Assembly: GCF_001761385.1 (NCBI RefSeq)
Contig: NZ_CP017476.1
Location: 2,097,501-2,161,500, forward strand
Source of the DNA: Hydrogenophaga crassostreae
Lineage (GTDB): Bacteria > Pseudomonadota > Gammaproteobacteria > Burkholderiales > Burkholderiaceae_C
Direction: 5' to 3'
Length of the DNA stretch: 64,000 bases
The position numbers were made by a program, and so were the translations under genes. Within the stretch, counting starts at the first letter, position 1. The number at the start of each line of letters is the position of its first letter. Shown piece after piece: positions 44,921-53,760 of this stretch. Below the pieces are notes generated by a model, which saw nothing but the letters and a program-made list of their open reading frames with translations, had not been told where the DNA came from and did no database searches.

Positions 44921-45465
44921 GAACGATTGAACAAGGGTTTGCGGGGTCTGGCGGGTGTTTCGTGGTGCACCAGGCGGGTGCCAGCAAGTGCATCGTGGGG
45001 GAATTGACCCAATGCATGAAAGCGGGAAAGCAGCGCCCAGATGGCGATCCAGCCCAAACTGATGACGCCGATCTCTCCGCCGCTGAGGTGAAAGACGGCG
45101 CCGGCAGCCAGCGGCGGCAAGAACCACAGCCAGCTCAATACGTAGCGAAAGAGCGCTCGGCCCTGGGTGACCGCGCGCCCTTGCGCGTCGACCACCCTGA
45201 TGTGCCAGGTTTTCATGGCCAGGGTCTGGCCTTTGGACCAGAACCAGGCGAAGTAGATGCCGAAAACGATAAACAAAAAGGCCTGCTGCCAATGCCGGTT
45301 GTCCAGCGCGTTGCGGGTTTGCGTCAGCGTTGAAAACAACCAGCCCGAGATGAACACCACACCAAACATCAGCATGCCTTCGTAGAGCCAGCAAGCCATG
45401 CGGCGGGTCAAAGGGGGTGCCGTCAGGCTGGGGGCGAGGGTGGGCGAGGGGGTTTGGGTGGTCAT
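44917..45465 (-). CDS. RDD family membrane protein
   Basis: A 182-residue inner-membrane protein with an RDD domain: the N-terminal R-R-M-A-C-W-L-Y-E-G occupies the place of the namesake R-D-D motif in a modified form, then W-S-K-G-Q-T-L-A-M-K-T-W-H-I-R-V-V, which is the most conserved part of the family, and four hydrophobic helices. The start ATG 45465 precedes a Pro/Thr-rich stretch. Some RDD proteins act as ion antiporters, but most have no known role. It is co-transcribed with dgkA. Confidence 0.88.
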   Translation of the reverse strand: MTTQTPSPTLAPSLTAPPLTRRMACWLYEGMLMFGVVFISGWLFSTLTQTRNALDNRHWQQAFLFIVFGIYFAWFWSKGQTLAMKTWHIRVVDAQGRAVTQGRALFRYVLSWLWFLPPLAAGAVFHLSGGEIGVISLGWIAIWALLSRFHALGQFPHDALAGTRLVHHETPARPRKPLFNRS

Positions 45466-45744
45466 GAAGCAAGGGCAATGGCTGGCGAGATTGTCGCATT
45501 GCAGCAAATCCGGCTCAAAACGGACTGAAAACCGGTGAAAGCCTGAGAAATACGGGCATGGCATTTCGGGAATCTATGTTGCAGTGCGATAATGCGCGTT
45601 GCAATTCAACAGGCAAACGGGTCTAAGTCCGGCGGGGTATGTGTCCGCTCATGGCTTCTGGCCTTAAGTCTCAACACCGCTTCACGAGAGCTGGCGTAGA
45701 GGCACCCAAGGTATTTCGTCAGAGAAATTCTCGAAAGGTTCATC

Positions 45745-47523
45745 ATGGAAATCAACAAGGCCGAACTGGCCTCAGCAGCGGCTGCCGCTTCCGGCGCAGC
45801 CCCCCAAGAACTCCGCGGAGCAGAAATCCTCATCAAGTCTTTGCAGGCTGAAGGGGTCAAGTACATCTGGGGTTACCCTGGCGGTGCGGTTCTGCACATC
45901 TACGACGCGTTCTACAAACAAGAAACGATTCAGCACGTGCTGGTGCGCCACGAGCAGGCGGCCGTGCACGCCGCCGATGGCTACGCCCGCGCCACGGGCG
46001 AAGTGGGCGTGGCCCTGGTCACCTCCGGTCCCGGCGTGACCAACGCCATCACCGGCATCGCTACCGCCTACATGGACAGCATCCCCATGGTGATCGTCTG
46101 TGGCCAGGTGCCCACGGCGGCCATCGGTCTTGATGCTTTCCAGGAATGCGACACCGTCGGCATCACCCGCCCCATCGTCAAGCACAACTTCCTGGTCAAG
46201 GATGCGGCCGACATGGCCATGGTGATGAAAAAGGCTTTTCACATCGCGCGCAGCGGCCGTCCAGGCCCTGTGGTGGTGGACATCCCGAAAGACGTGTCTT
46301 TCAACAAGGTTCCTTACACCGGTTACCCCGAGGCGGTGCACCTGCGTTCGTACAACCCTGTGAAGAAGGGCCATGGCGGCCAGATTCGCAAGGCGTTGCA
46401 ATTGCTGTTGACGGCCAAGCGCCCTTACATCTACACCGGCGGCGGTGTGTTGCTGGGCAACGCGGTGCAAGAGCTGCGCACGCTGACTGACATGCTCGGT
46501 TACCCCGTTACCAACACGCTGATGGGTTTGGGCGCCACACCCGCTTCCGACAAAAAATTCCTCGGCATGCTGGGCATGCACGGCACGGTAGAGGCCAACA
46601 ACGCGATGCAAAACTGCGACGTGTTGCTCGCCGTGGGCGCGCGCTTTGACGACCGCGTGATTGGCAACCCCAAGCACTTTGCGCAAAACGAGCGCAAGAT
46701 CATCCACATCGACATCGATCCTTCCAGCATCTCCAAACGCGTGAAGGTCGACATCCCGATCGTCGGCGACGTGAAAGATGTGTTGACCGAGTTGATCAAC
46801 ATGGTGCGCGAAACCACTACCCGCGTAGAGCCAGCGGCTTTGGCCAGTTGGTGGGACACCATCGAAGGCTGGCGCGCAACCAAGTGCCTGGACTTCGATC
46901 TGGGCGACGGCAGCGTGATCAAGCCGCAAAAGGTGATTCAGACGCTGTGCGAGATGACCAAGGGCGCAGACGCCTACGTCACCTCCGATGTGGGTCAGCA
47001 CCAGATGTGGGCCGCGCAGTACTATGGCTTTGAAGAGCCGCGCCGCTGGATCAACTCTGGCGGTCTCGGCACCATGGGCGTTGGCATTCCCTATGCCATG
47101 GGCATCAAGCTGGCCAAGCCGGAGAGCGAAGTGTTCTGTGTGACCGGCGAAGGCTCGGTGCAGATGTGCATCCAGGAACTGTCCACCTGTCTGCAGTACA
47201 ACACGCCGATCAAGATCATGGCGCTGAACAACCGCTACCTCGGCATGGTGCGGCAGTGGCAAGAGATCGATTACGAAGGCCGCTACAGCCACAGCTACAT
47301 GGACGCGCTGCCGAACTTCGTGAAGCTGGCCGAGGCTTATGGCCACGTTGGCATGCTGATCGAGCGCCCCGAAGACGTGGAGCCCGCTTTACGTGAGGCG
47401 CGCAAGTTGAAGGACCGCACTGTGTTCATGGACTTCCGCACCGACCCCACCGAAAACGTGTTCCCGATGGTCAAGGCGGGCAAGGGTATCAATGAAATGA
47501 TTTTGAGTTCCGAAGACCTCTGA
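45745..47523 (+). CDS. ilvB: Acetolactate synthase large subunit
   Basis: First common step of valine, leucine and isoleucine synthesis. The 592-residue ThDP enzyme has an N-terminal extension of 25 Ala-rich residues, then W-G-Y-P-G-G-A-V near residue 48, the catalytic glutamate in V-R-H-E-Q-A-A, the FAD-binding middle domain, and the C-terminal ThDP domain. The metal motif reads G-E-G-S-V-Q-M instead of G-D-G-S, followed by L-N-N 28 residues later. I believe this E for D exchange is shared by related beta-proteobacterial enzymes. GAAAGG precedes the ATG. The 180-base leader has a GATAAT hexamer at about 45589 but no branched-chain-rich leader peptide. Confidence 0.97.
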   Translation: MEINKAELASAAAAASGAAPQELRGAEILIKSLQAEGVKYIWGYPGGAVLHIYDAFYKQETIQHVLVRHEQAAVHAADGYARATGEVGVALVTSGPGVTNAITGIATAYMDSIPMVIVCGQVPTAAIGLDAFQECDTVGITRPIVKHNFLVKDAADMAMVMKKAFHIARSGRPGPVVVDIPKDVSFNKVPYTGYPEAVHLRSYNPVKKGHGGQIRKALQLLLTAKRPYIYTGGGVLLGNAVQELRTLTDMLGYPVTNTLMGLGATPASDKKFLGMLGMHGTVEANNAMQNCDVLLAVGARFDDRVIGNPKHFAQNERKIIHIDIDPSSISKRVKVDIPIVGDVKDVLTELINMVRETTTRVEPAALASWWDTIEGWRATKCLDFDLGDGSVIKPQKVIQTLCEMTKGADAYVTSDVGQHQMWAAQYYGFEEPRRWINSGGLGTMGVGIPYAMGIKLAKPESEVFCVTGEGSVQMCIQELSTCLQYNTPIKIMALNNRYLGMVRQWQEIDYEGRYSHSYMDALPNFVKLAEAYGHVGMLIERPEDVEPALREARKLKDRTVFMDFRTDPTENVFPMVKAGKGINEMILSSEDL

Positions 47524-47548
47524 TCCTCACCACCCTTTCATCTCTTCG

Positions 47549-47572
47549 CCCGCGGCGCTGACGCGCCGCGGG
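47549..47572 (+). other. Hairpin between ilvB and ilvH
   Basis: A 10-bp GC-only stem (CCCGCGGCGC with its complement) and four-base loop, 25 bases after the ilvB stop. No T-run follows (TATCCCTTTA), so it is more likely an mRNA-stabilising or partial attenuating structure than a terminator. Confidence 0.4.
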
Positions 47573-47655
47573 TATCCCTTTAGACGAATCTATTTGCAGC
47601 CGAGCCTGCGCATTACCGTGCGCGGGGGAGGGCTCAGAAAAGAGGAATCCTCATC

Positions 47656-48147
47656 ATGAAACACATCATTGCCGTCTTGCTCGAAAACGAAGCGGGGGCA
47701 CTCTCGCGCGTTGTGGGCCTGTTCTCGGCCCGTGGCTACAACATCGAGTCGCTTACCGTGGCGCCCACCGAAGATCCATCGCTTTCGCGCATGACGATCC
47801 ACACGGCGGGCTCCGACGAAACCATCGAACAGATCACCAAACACCTGAACCGTCTGATTGAAGTCGTGAAGGTGGTGGACTTGACCGAAGGGGCCTACAC
47901 CGAGCGCGAGCTCATGCTGGTCAAGGTGCGCGCGGTAGGCAAGGAGCGCGAAGAAATGAAGCGCATGGCCGACATCTTCCGCGGGCGTGTCATTGACGTG
48001 ACCGACAAGAGCTACACCATCGAACTCACTGGTGACCAGGGGAAGAACGATGCCTTTCTGGAGGCCATTGACCGTGCCGCCATTCTGGAAACGGTTCGCA
48101 CCGGTTCCTGTGGCATCGGCCGAGGTGAGAGAATCCTTCGCGTTTGA
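47656..48147 (+). CDS. ilvH: Acetolactate synthase small (regulatory) subunit
   Basis: Regulatory partner of IlvB that confers valine feedback. At 163 residues it has the N-terminal ACT domain (H-I-I-A-V-L-L-E-N-E-A-G-A-L-S-R-V-V-G-L-F-S, R-G-Y-N-I-E-S-L-T-V) and the C-terminal ACT-like half (L-M-L-V-K-V, F-R-G-R-V-I-D-V, Y-T-I-E-L-T-G). Asn and Gly of the G-Y-N-I motif, which bind valine, are intact. The ATG follows AGAGGAATCC. The gap to ilvC holds an inverted repeat element. Confidence 0.97.
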   Translation: MKHIIAVLLENEAGALSRVVGLFSARGYNIESLTVAPTEDPSLSRMTIHTAGSDETIEQITKHLNRLIEVVKVVDLTEGAYTERELMLVKVRAVGKEREEMKRMADIFRGRVIDVTDKSYTIELTGDQGKNDAFLEAIDRAAILETVRTGSCGIGRGERILRV

Positions 48148-48172
48148 TTTTTTTCAAGGCTCAGCCCTTTTG

Positions 48173-48254
48173 CCCGTTCGGGCTGAGCCTGTCGAAGCCC
48201 GGCTGTTCACGCAGCCGGCACCTGAAGTCCTTCGACAGGCTCAGGATGAACGGG
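48173..48254. repeat. REP/ERIC-like inverted repeat in the ilvH-ilvC gap
   Basis: Two 25-base arms (48173-48197 and 48230-48254) are inverted copies of CCCGTTC...CTGAGCCTGTCGAAG with three mismatches, and a smaller CGGCTG/CAGCCG stem lies between them. This is the common TTCGACAGGCTCA type of intergenic repeat seen in many proteobacteria. Just upstream, GGCTCAGCCC and GGGCTGAGCC form an overlapping alternative hairpin. Confidence 0.7.
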
Positions 48255-48288
48255 ATGACACAACCACCTTTATTTATTGGAGTACCCC

Positions 48289-49305
48289 ATGAAAGTTTTC
48301 TACGACAAAGACTGTGACCTGAGCCTGATCAAGGGCAAGACCGTGGCCATCCTCGGCTATGGCTCGCAAGGCCACGCCCACGCGCAAAACCTGAACGACA
48401 GCGGCGTGAAAGTCGTGGTCGGTCTGCGCAAAGGTGGTGCCTCCTGGGACAAGGTCGGCAAGGCCGGCCTGACCGTGATGGAAGTTGACGAGGCCGTGAA
48501 AGCCGCTGACGTGGTCATGATCCTGTTGCCCGACGAGAACATCGCTTCGGTCTACAACAACAACGTGGCGCCAAACATCAAGCAAGGCGCCTCGCTGGCC
48601 TTCGCTCACGGCTTCAACGTGCATTACAACCAGGTCGTGCCACGCGCCGATCTGGATGTGTGGATGGTCGCTCCAAAGGCACCAGGCCACACCGTGCGCA
48701 ACACCTACGCCCAAGGCGGCGGCGTGCCCCACCTCGTGGCTGTGCACCAGGACAAGAGCGGCAAAGCCCGCGAATTGGCCCTGAGCTACGCCATGGCCAA
48801 CGGTGGCGGCAAGGCCGGCATCATCGAAACCAACTTCAAAGAAGAGACCGAAACCGACTTGTTCGGTGAGCAGGCCGTGTTGTGCGGTGGCGCCGTGGAA
48901 CTGGTGAAAATGGGCTTCGAGACGCTGGTGGAAGCTGGCTATGCGCCCGAGATGGCTTACTTCGAGTGCCTGCACGAGTTGAAGCTGATCGTTGACCTGA
49001 TCTATGAAGGCGGCATCGCCAACATGAACTACTCGATTTCGAACAACGCCGAGTTCGGTGAGTACGTGACCGGGCCAGAAGTGATCAACGCCGAAAGCCG
49101 TGAAGCCATGCGCAACGCTCTGAAGCGCATCCAGAACGGCGATTACGCCAAGATGTTCATTCAGGAAGGTCAGCTGAACTACCCAAGCATGACCGCCCGC
49201 CGCCGCAATACCGCCGATCACCAGATCGAAGTCGTGGGTGGCAAATTGCGCGCCATGATGCCCTGGATCGCCAAGAACAAGCTGGTTGACCAGACCCGCA
49301 ACTGA
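48289..49305 (+). CDS. ilvC: Ketol-acid reductoisomerase (NADP+), class I
   Basis: Isomerises and reduces acetolactate or acetohydroxybutyrate. The 338-residue length is class I. Residues near 20-30 hold the dinucleotide motif G-Y-G-S-Q-G-H-A-H-A, followed by L-R-K-G at the NADPH-selecting loop. The catalytic acids are in T-D-L-F-G-E-Q near residue 190 and in C-L-H-E-L-K-L-I-V-D-L-I-Y-E-G-G. ATG 48289 has TTGGAGT upstream; a frame start four codons earlier is not needed. It ends with a clear terminator. Confidence 0.98.
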   Translation: MKVFYDKDCDLSLIKGKTVAILGYGSQGHAHAQNLNDSGVKVVVGLRKGGASWDKVGKAGLTVMEVDEAVKAADVVMILLPDENIASVYNNNVAPNIKQGASLAFAHGFNVHYNQVVPRADLDVWMVAPKAPGHTVRNTYAQGGGVPHLVAVHQDKSGKARELALSYAMANGGGKAGIIETNFKEETETDLFGEQAVLCGGAVELVKMGFETLVEAGYAPEMAYFECLHELKLIVDLIYEGGIANMNYSISNNAEFGEYVTGPEVINAESREAMRNALKRIQNGDYAKMFIQEGQLNYPSMTARRRNTADHQIEVVGGKLRAMMPWIAKNKLVDQTRN

Positions 49306-49358
49306 TGTTGCCATCTGGGGGTTGCCGCAACTGCGGCGGTGCCCAGGCTGGAGATGTC

Positions 49359-49387
49359 AAAGGCCACTTCGGTGGCCTTTGTTTTTG
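49359..49387 (+). terminator. Rho-independent terminator of ilvC
   Basis: A perfect 9-bp stem (AAAGGCCAC with GTGGCCTTT) and TTCG tetraloop is followed by GTTTTT. It lies 54 bases after the ilvC stop and separates ilvC from pssA. Confidence 0.8.
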
Positions 49388-49486
49388 GAGGCGAGACGTT
49401 TCGGTGACTTACACTGAAACCAATGTAAAAATGTCTGAACGCGACATTGGTCGCAGCTTGGCGCGGCCTACTCTAGAGAACCCTGC

Positions 49487-50293
49487 ATGCAAGAAGACGA
49501 TTCCCTGAATTCAACCGCTCCCGAAGCGCGCAAGCGCCGCAAGGGCATCTATATGGTGCCCAACATGATCACGCTGGCCGCGCTGTTCGGTGGCTTTTAC
49601 GCCATCGTGATGGCAATGAATGGGCGTTTCGAATTGGCCACGGTGGCCATTTTCGTGGCCATGGTGCTCGACAGTCTGGACGGCCGTGTGGCGCGCATGA
49701 CCAATACGCAAAGCGCGTTTGGCGAGCAGATGGATTCGCTCTCTGACATGGTTTCGTTTGGTGCGGCGCCTGCATTGGTGGCGTATATCTGGACGCTCAA
49801 TGGTCTGGGGCGTTGGGGCTGGATCGCGGCCTTCGTGTATTGCGCCTGCGCTGCGCTGCGCCTGGCCCGCTTCAACGTCAACACCGGTGTGGTGGACAAG
49901 CGTTACTTTCAGGGCTTGCCTTCGCCGGCGGCTGCGGCCATTGTGGCGGGCTTCATCTGGTTGGCTACCGATGCCGGCTTGTCACCCGCTTCGATGCGCT
50001 GGGTGATGTTTGGCATCACACTGTTCGCCGGCTTGACCATGGTGACCAACGTGCCTTTTTACAGCTTCAAGGACCTGAGCCTGAAACGCAGCGTACCGTT
50101 TGCGACCATCGTGTTGGTGGCCTTGGGCATTGCCGCCATCAACATCGATCCGCCGACTGTGTTGTTTGGCCTGTTCATCCTGTACGGTTTGTCGGGCTAC
50201 GCAGTGCTCATCTGGCGCAAGGCCAAGGGCCGCCCATCGAGCCTGATCAGCACCTCCACCGACGAGCCCGAAGAGCGCGGGCTGCACGAATAG
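49487..50293 (+). CDS. pssA: CDP-diacylglycerol-serine O-phosphatidyltransferase
   Basis: Makes phosphatidylserine, the precursor of phosphatidylethanolamine, at the inner membrane. The 268-residue protein has the CDP-alcohol phosphatidyltransferase signature D-S-L-D-G-R-V-A-R...G-E-Q-M-D-S-L-S-D around residues 64-86 and about eight hydrophobic helices. N-M-I-T-L-A-A-L-F-G-G is the typical first helix, and the C-terminus is hydrophilic. This is the small membrane type found in Bacillus and many proteobacteria rather than the E. coli soluble type. The start is ATG 49487. Its place between ilv and leu genes is conserved in beta-proteobacteria. Confidence 0.95.
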   Translation: MQEDDSLNSTAPEARKRRKGIYMVPNMITLAALFGGFYAIVMAMNGRFELATVAIFVAMVLDSLDGRVARMTNTQSAFGEQMDSLSDMVSFGAAPALVAYIWTLNGLGRWGWIAAFVYCACAALRLARFNVNTGVVDKRYFQGLPSPAAAAIVAGFIWLATDAGLSPASMRWVMFGITLFAGLTMVTNVPFYSFKDLSLKRSVPFATIVLVALGIAAINIDPPTVLFGLFILYGLSGYAVLIWRKAKGRPSSLISTSTDEPEERGLHE

Positions 50294-50361
50294 CGCCAGC
50301 ACATCACAGCCATTGATGCCTTGCATCGTTGTCCCATGACCTTTGTGATACATTGCTTTCC

Positions 50362-50418
50362 ATGAAACAAATGCCGTTCTCGCTACTACTGGGTGTCCTT
50401 CACGGGCAGACTTGGTAA
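50362..50418 (+). CDS. leuL: Leucine operon leader peptide
   Basis: An 18-residue ORF, M-K-Q-M-P-F-S-L-L-L-G-V-L-H-G-Q-T-W, with three consecutive leucine codons (CTA CTA CTG) and another (CTT) three codons later. CTA is rare in the surrounding GC-rich genes, so ribosome stalling would be sensitive to charged tRNA-Leu. A terminator-like hairpin with T-tract follows 19 bases after its stop and leuA starts 37 bases further. This is the classic layout of transcription attenuation by leucine. A ribosome site is not obvious. Confidence 0.75.
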   Translation: MKQMPFSLLLGVLHGQTW

Positions 50419-50437
50419 CGCGCGAGCGCATTTCCAC

Positions 50438-50476
50438 AACGGCCCGTTTGCACTTGCAGCGGGCCGTTTTGTTTTG
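50438..50476 (+). terminator. Leucine attenuator terminator hairpin
   Basis: A 9-bp stem (AACGGCCCG with CGGGCCGTT) and a 13-base loop is followed by TTGTTTTG. It lies between the leucine-rich leader peptide and leuA. An anti-terminator pairing with upstream leader sequence would be expected but was not resolved by eye. Confidence 0.8.
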
Positions 50477-50512
50477 CGCTGCAGGTTTTCTGAAACCTAC
50501 AGGGTGTCCTCC

Positions 50513-52189
50513 ATGTTGATTCGACCGGCTCTCAAATACCCCCCTTTCAAACCCGTTGGGCTCACCGACCGCACCTGGCCCGATGCGATCCTGGCGCGTG
50601 CGCCTGTCTGGCTGAGCACCGATCTGCGCGATGGCAACCAGGCCTTGATCGAACCCATGGACGCGCAACGCAAGCTGCGCATGTTTGACCTGTTGGTGCG
50701 CATCGGTTTCAAGCAAATCGAAGTGGGCTTTCCGGCCGCCTCGCAGGTGGAATACGACTTCGTGCGCAAGCTGATCGATGAAAACCGGATTCCCGATGAC
50801 GTGACGATTCAGGTCATGACGCCAGCGCGCGAAGAACTGATCGAGCGCACCATTGAAGCCCTGCGCGGCGCGCCTCGCGCCATCGTGCACGTGTACAACG
50901 CGGTGGCGCCGGTGTGGCGCGAGGTGGTGTTTGGCATGTCCGTGCCCGAGGTGATGGCTTTGGTGCAGCGCAGCGTGCAGCAGGTCCAACGCCTGACCGA
51001 TGCACAACCGGGGACCGAGTGGACCCTGCAGTATTCGCCAGAGACCTTTTCGATGGCGGAGCTGGAGGTTTCCTTGCAAGCTTGCGAGACGGCGATCGCC
51101 GCCTGGGGGGTGGGCAGGACCATCATTTTGAACTTGCCGACGACGGTCGAGAATGCGACCCCCAATGTGTTTGCGGACCAGATCGAATGGATGGTTCGCC
51201 GTTTCAAGGATCGGCCAGAGGTGGTGCTTTCGGTACACCCTCACAACGACCGCGGCACGGGAACGGCCAGTGCCGAGTTGGCGCTGATGGCGGGTGCCCA
51301 CCGGGTCGAGGGCTGCCTCTTCGGCAACGGCGAACGCACCGGCAATCTTGATTTGGTCAACGTTGCGCTCAACCTCTATGTGCAGGGCGTGTCGCCGGGT
51401 TTGGACTTCTCCGACATCGATGCCATTCGGACCGAGGTGGAGCATTGCAACCAGTTGCCGGTGCACCCTCGGCATCCTTACGCGGGCGATCTGGTTTACA
51501 CCTCGTTTTCGGGTTCGCACCAGGATGCCATCAAGAAGGGTTTTGCGGCGCGCCAGGAAGGTGATGCCTGGCGCATTCCTTACCTGCCCCTCGACCCCAA
51601 AGACCTGGGGTGCAATTACGAAGCGGTGATCCGCGTGAACAGCCAGTCGGGCAAGGGCGGTATTTCGTATCTGCTGGAGAGCGAGTACGGTCTGGAGTTG
51701 CCTCGGCGCTTGCAAATCGAGTTCAGCCAGGTGGTTCAACGCGTGATGGACACCGAAGGCAAAGAGTTGACCGCTCCGTTGCTTTGGACCTTGTTTGAAC
51801 GCGAATACGGCCTGGGCAGCATCGAAGCTTTGGCCCAGAACATCCAGACGGGTGAAGACAAAACCACGCGGATCGAGGCCGATTTCCAGGTCAAGGGTCG
51901 GCGCGTGGCGATTGCGGGCGAGGGCGATGGGCCCATCGACGCTTTTGTTCAAGGGCTGAACACCGCGATGGACTGCGCCATTCGGGTGCTTGATTACCAT
52001 GAACATGCTTTGGGGTCGGGCGCCGATGCGCGCGCCGTGGCCTATTTCGAGTTGCGCGTCGATGACCGGACGGTCTTTGGCGTGGGCATGGACGCCAGTA
52101 TCGTGACCGCTTCACTGAAAGCGATTGTGTCGGGCGTGCAGCGTGCAAAATCGGTGGTCGCCCTGGAATCGGCTGACTGCACAGAATAA
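50513..52189 (+). CDS. leuA: 2-isopropylmalate synthase, long (type 2) form
   Basis: Condenses 2-oxoisovalerate with acetyl-CoA, the first committed step to leucine. The 558-residue protein belongs to the long form typified by actinobacterial and fungal enzymes: K-Y-P-P-F near the start, W-L-S-T-D-L-R-D-G-N-Q-A-L with the catalytic Arg/Asp near residue 40, H-P-H-N-D-R-G-T-G with the metal histidines, and a C-terminal LeuA dimerisation (feedback) domain. ATG 50513 fits the usual N-terminus; an open frame from 50393 runs through the attenuator and is rejected. A second, different LeuA follows 11 bases later under the same attenuator. Confidence 0.93.
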   Translation: MLIRPALKYPPFKPVGLTDRTWPDAILARAPVWLSTDLRDGNQALIEPMDAQRKLRMFDLLVRIGFKQIEVGFPAASQVEYDFVRKLIDENRIPDDVTIQVMTPAREELIERTIEALRGAPRAIVHVYNAVAPVWREVVFGMSVPEVMALVQRSVQQVQRLTDAQPGTEWTLQYSPETFSMAELEVSLQACETAIAAWGVGRTIILNLPTTVENATPNVFADQIEWMVRRFKDRPEVVLSVHPHNDRGTGTASAELALMAGAHRVEGCLFGNGERTGNLDLVNVALNLYVQGVSPGLDFSDIDAIRTEVEHCNQLPVHPRHPYAGDLVYTSFSGSHQDAIKKGFAARQEGDAWRIPYLPLDPKDLGCNYEAVIRVNSQSGKGGISYLLESEYGLELPRRLQIEFSQVVQRVMDTEGKELTAPLLWTLFEREYGLGSIEALAQNIQTGEDKTTRIEADFQVKGRRVAIAGEGDGPIDAFVQGLNTAMDCAIRVLDYHEHALGSGADARAVAYFELRVDDRTVFGVGMDASIVTASLKAIVSGVQRAKSVVALESADCTE

Positions 52190-52200
52190 GGAGCTTTTTA

Positions 52201-53742
52201 ATGACCGACAAACTCATCATTTTTGACACCACCTTGCGTGACGGCGAGCAATCGCCCGGCGCCTCCATGACCAAAGACGAGAAGCTGCGCATCGCGCGCC
52301 AGCTGGAGCGCATGCGGGTGGACGTGATCGAGGCGGGTTTTCCTGCCAGCTCGAATGGCGACTTTGAATGCGTTCAGGCGATTGCCAACGCGATCAAGGA
52401 CTCCACCGTCTGCGGTCTGGCCCGGGCCAACGACCGCGACATTTCGCGCGCAGCCGAGGCACTCAAAGGCGCCAACCGCGCGCGCATTCACACCTTCATC
52501 GCCACCAGCCCGCTGCACATGGAGAAGAAGCTGCGCATGACGCCTGATGAGGTGTTCGAGCAGGCCAAACAGTCGGTGCGCTTTGCCCGCAACCTGGTTG
52601 ACGATATCGAGTTCAGCCCGGAAGATGGTTATCGCAGCGACATGGATTTCCTCTGTCGCGTGCTCGAAGCGGTGATCAAGGAAGGCGCGACCACGCTGAA
52701 CATTCCCGACACTGTGGGCTACGCCATCCCCGAGTTGTACGGCGACTTCATCCGCACCTTGCGTGAGCGCATTCCCAATTCCGACAAGGCCATCTGGTCG
52801 GTGCATTGCCACAACGATCTGGGCATGGCCGTGGCCAACTCCCTTGCCGGCGTGAAGATTGGCGGCGCGCGCCAGGTGGAATGCACCATTAACGGCCTGG
52901 GTGAGCGGGCAGGCAACTGCGCACTGGAAGAGATCGTGATGGCGGTTCGCACACGGCGCGATTATTTCCAGCTCGACATCGGTGTGGACGCCACGCAAAT
53001 CGTACCGGCCAGCCGCATGGTCAGCCAGACCACCGGTTTCGTGGTGCAGCCCAACAAGGCGGTTGTTGGTGCGAATGCGTTTGCGCACGCCAGCGGTATT
53101 CACCAGGACGGCGTGCTCAAGGCCCGCGACACCTACGAAATCATGCGGGCCGAAGACGTGGGTTGGTCTGCCAACAAAATCGTCTTGGGCAAGTTGAGTG
53201 GACGCAATGCGTTCAAGCAGCGCTTGCAGGATCTTGGGGTCGAGATGGAGTCAGAAAGCGAAATCAACACCGCTTTCGCCGCGTTTAAGGAACTGGCCGA
53301 TCGAAAGAGCGAGATCTTTGATGAGGACATCCTGGCCCTGTGCAGCGACGAAAGCGTCACGGCGGAGAAGGAGCAATATGGCCTGGTCTCGCTCTCACAG
53401 CGCTCGGAGACTGGCGAGCGCCCGCACGCTGAAGTGGTGTTCACCATTGCCGGCAAAGAGTACCAATCGGCGGCCGAAGGCAATGGTCCCGTTGACGCTT
53501 CGCTCAAGGCCATTGAAGCCCACGTCAAGAGTGGTGCGGAAATGATGTTGTATTCGGTCAATGCGATCACGAGCGGTTCGACCGAAAGTCAGGGCGAAGT
53601 CACCGTGCGTTTGCAGCACAGTGGGCGCATTGTCAACGGTGTGGGCGCAGATCCAGACATCGTTGTGGCCTCGGCCAAGGCCTACCTGAGCGCGCTCAAC
53701 AAATTGCAGAGCAAGGTAGATCGGGTCGCTGCACAAGGGTAA
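52201..53742 (+). CDS. leuA: 2-isopropylmalate synthase, short (type 1, E. coli-like) form
   Basis: A second isopropylmalate synthase of 513 residues, of the type 1 family. It has F-D-T-T-L-R-D-G-E-Q-S-P-G at the start, E-A-G-F-P-A-S-S, the metal histidines in H-C-H-N-D-L-G-M-A, N-G-L-G-E-R-A-G-N, H-x-S-G-I-H-Q-D-G near residue 300, and a complete C-terminal allosteric domain. The start has AAGGAGC seven bases upstream, much stronger than that of the previous gene. The two are too different for a recent duplication and probably have different histories. Citramalate synthase is unlikely because the leucine-type allosteric end is intact, but cannot be excluded without alignment. Confidence 0.97.
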   Translation: MTDKLIIFDTTLRDGEQSPGASMTKDEKLRIARQLERMRVDVIEAGFPASSNGDFECVQAIANAIKDSTVCGLARANDRDISRAAEALKGANRARIHTFIATSPLHMEKKLRMTPDEVFEQAKQSVRFARNLVDDIEFSPEDGYRSDMDFLCRVLEAVIKEGATTLNIPDTVGYAIPELYGDFIRTLRERIPNSDKAIWSVHCHNDLGMAVANSLAGVKIGGARQVECTINGLGERAGNCALEEIVMAVRTRRDYFQLDIGVDATQIVPASRMVSQTTGFVVQPNKAVVGANAFAHASGIHQDGVLKARDTYEIMRAEDVGWSANKIVLGKLSGRNAFKQRLQDLGVEMESESEINTAFAAFKELADRKSEIFDEDILALCSDESVTAEKEQYGLVSLSQRSETGERPHAEVVFTIAGKEYQSAAEGNGPVDASLKAIEAHVKSGAEMMLYSVNAITSGSTESQGEVTVRLQHSGRIVNGVGADPDIVVASAKAYLSALNKLQSKVDRVAAQG

Positions 53743-53760
53743 CTTCAATAAAATCAACTA

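Noticed and set aside
45565..45744. Possible leader peptide upstream of ilvB
   Set aside because: The short ORFs there have no excess of Leu, Val or Ile codons and no terminator hairpin follows.
50393..50512. Extended N-terminus for the first leuA
   Set aside because: It would overlap the leader peptide and the attenuator hairpin; ATG 50513 starts at the conserved N-terminus.
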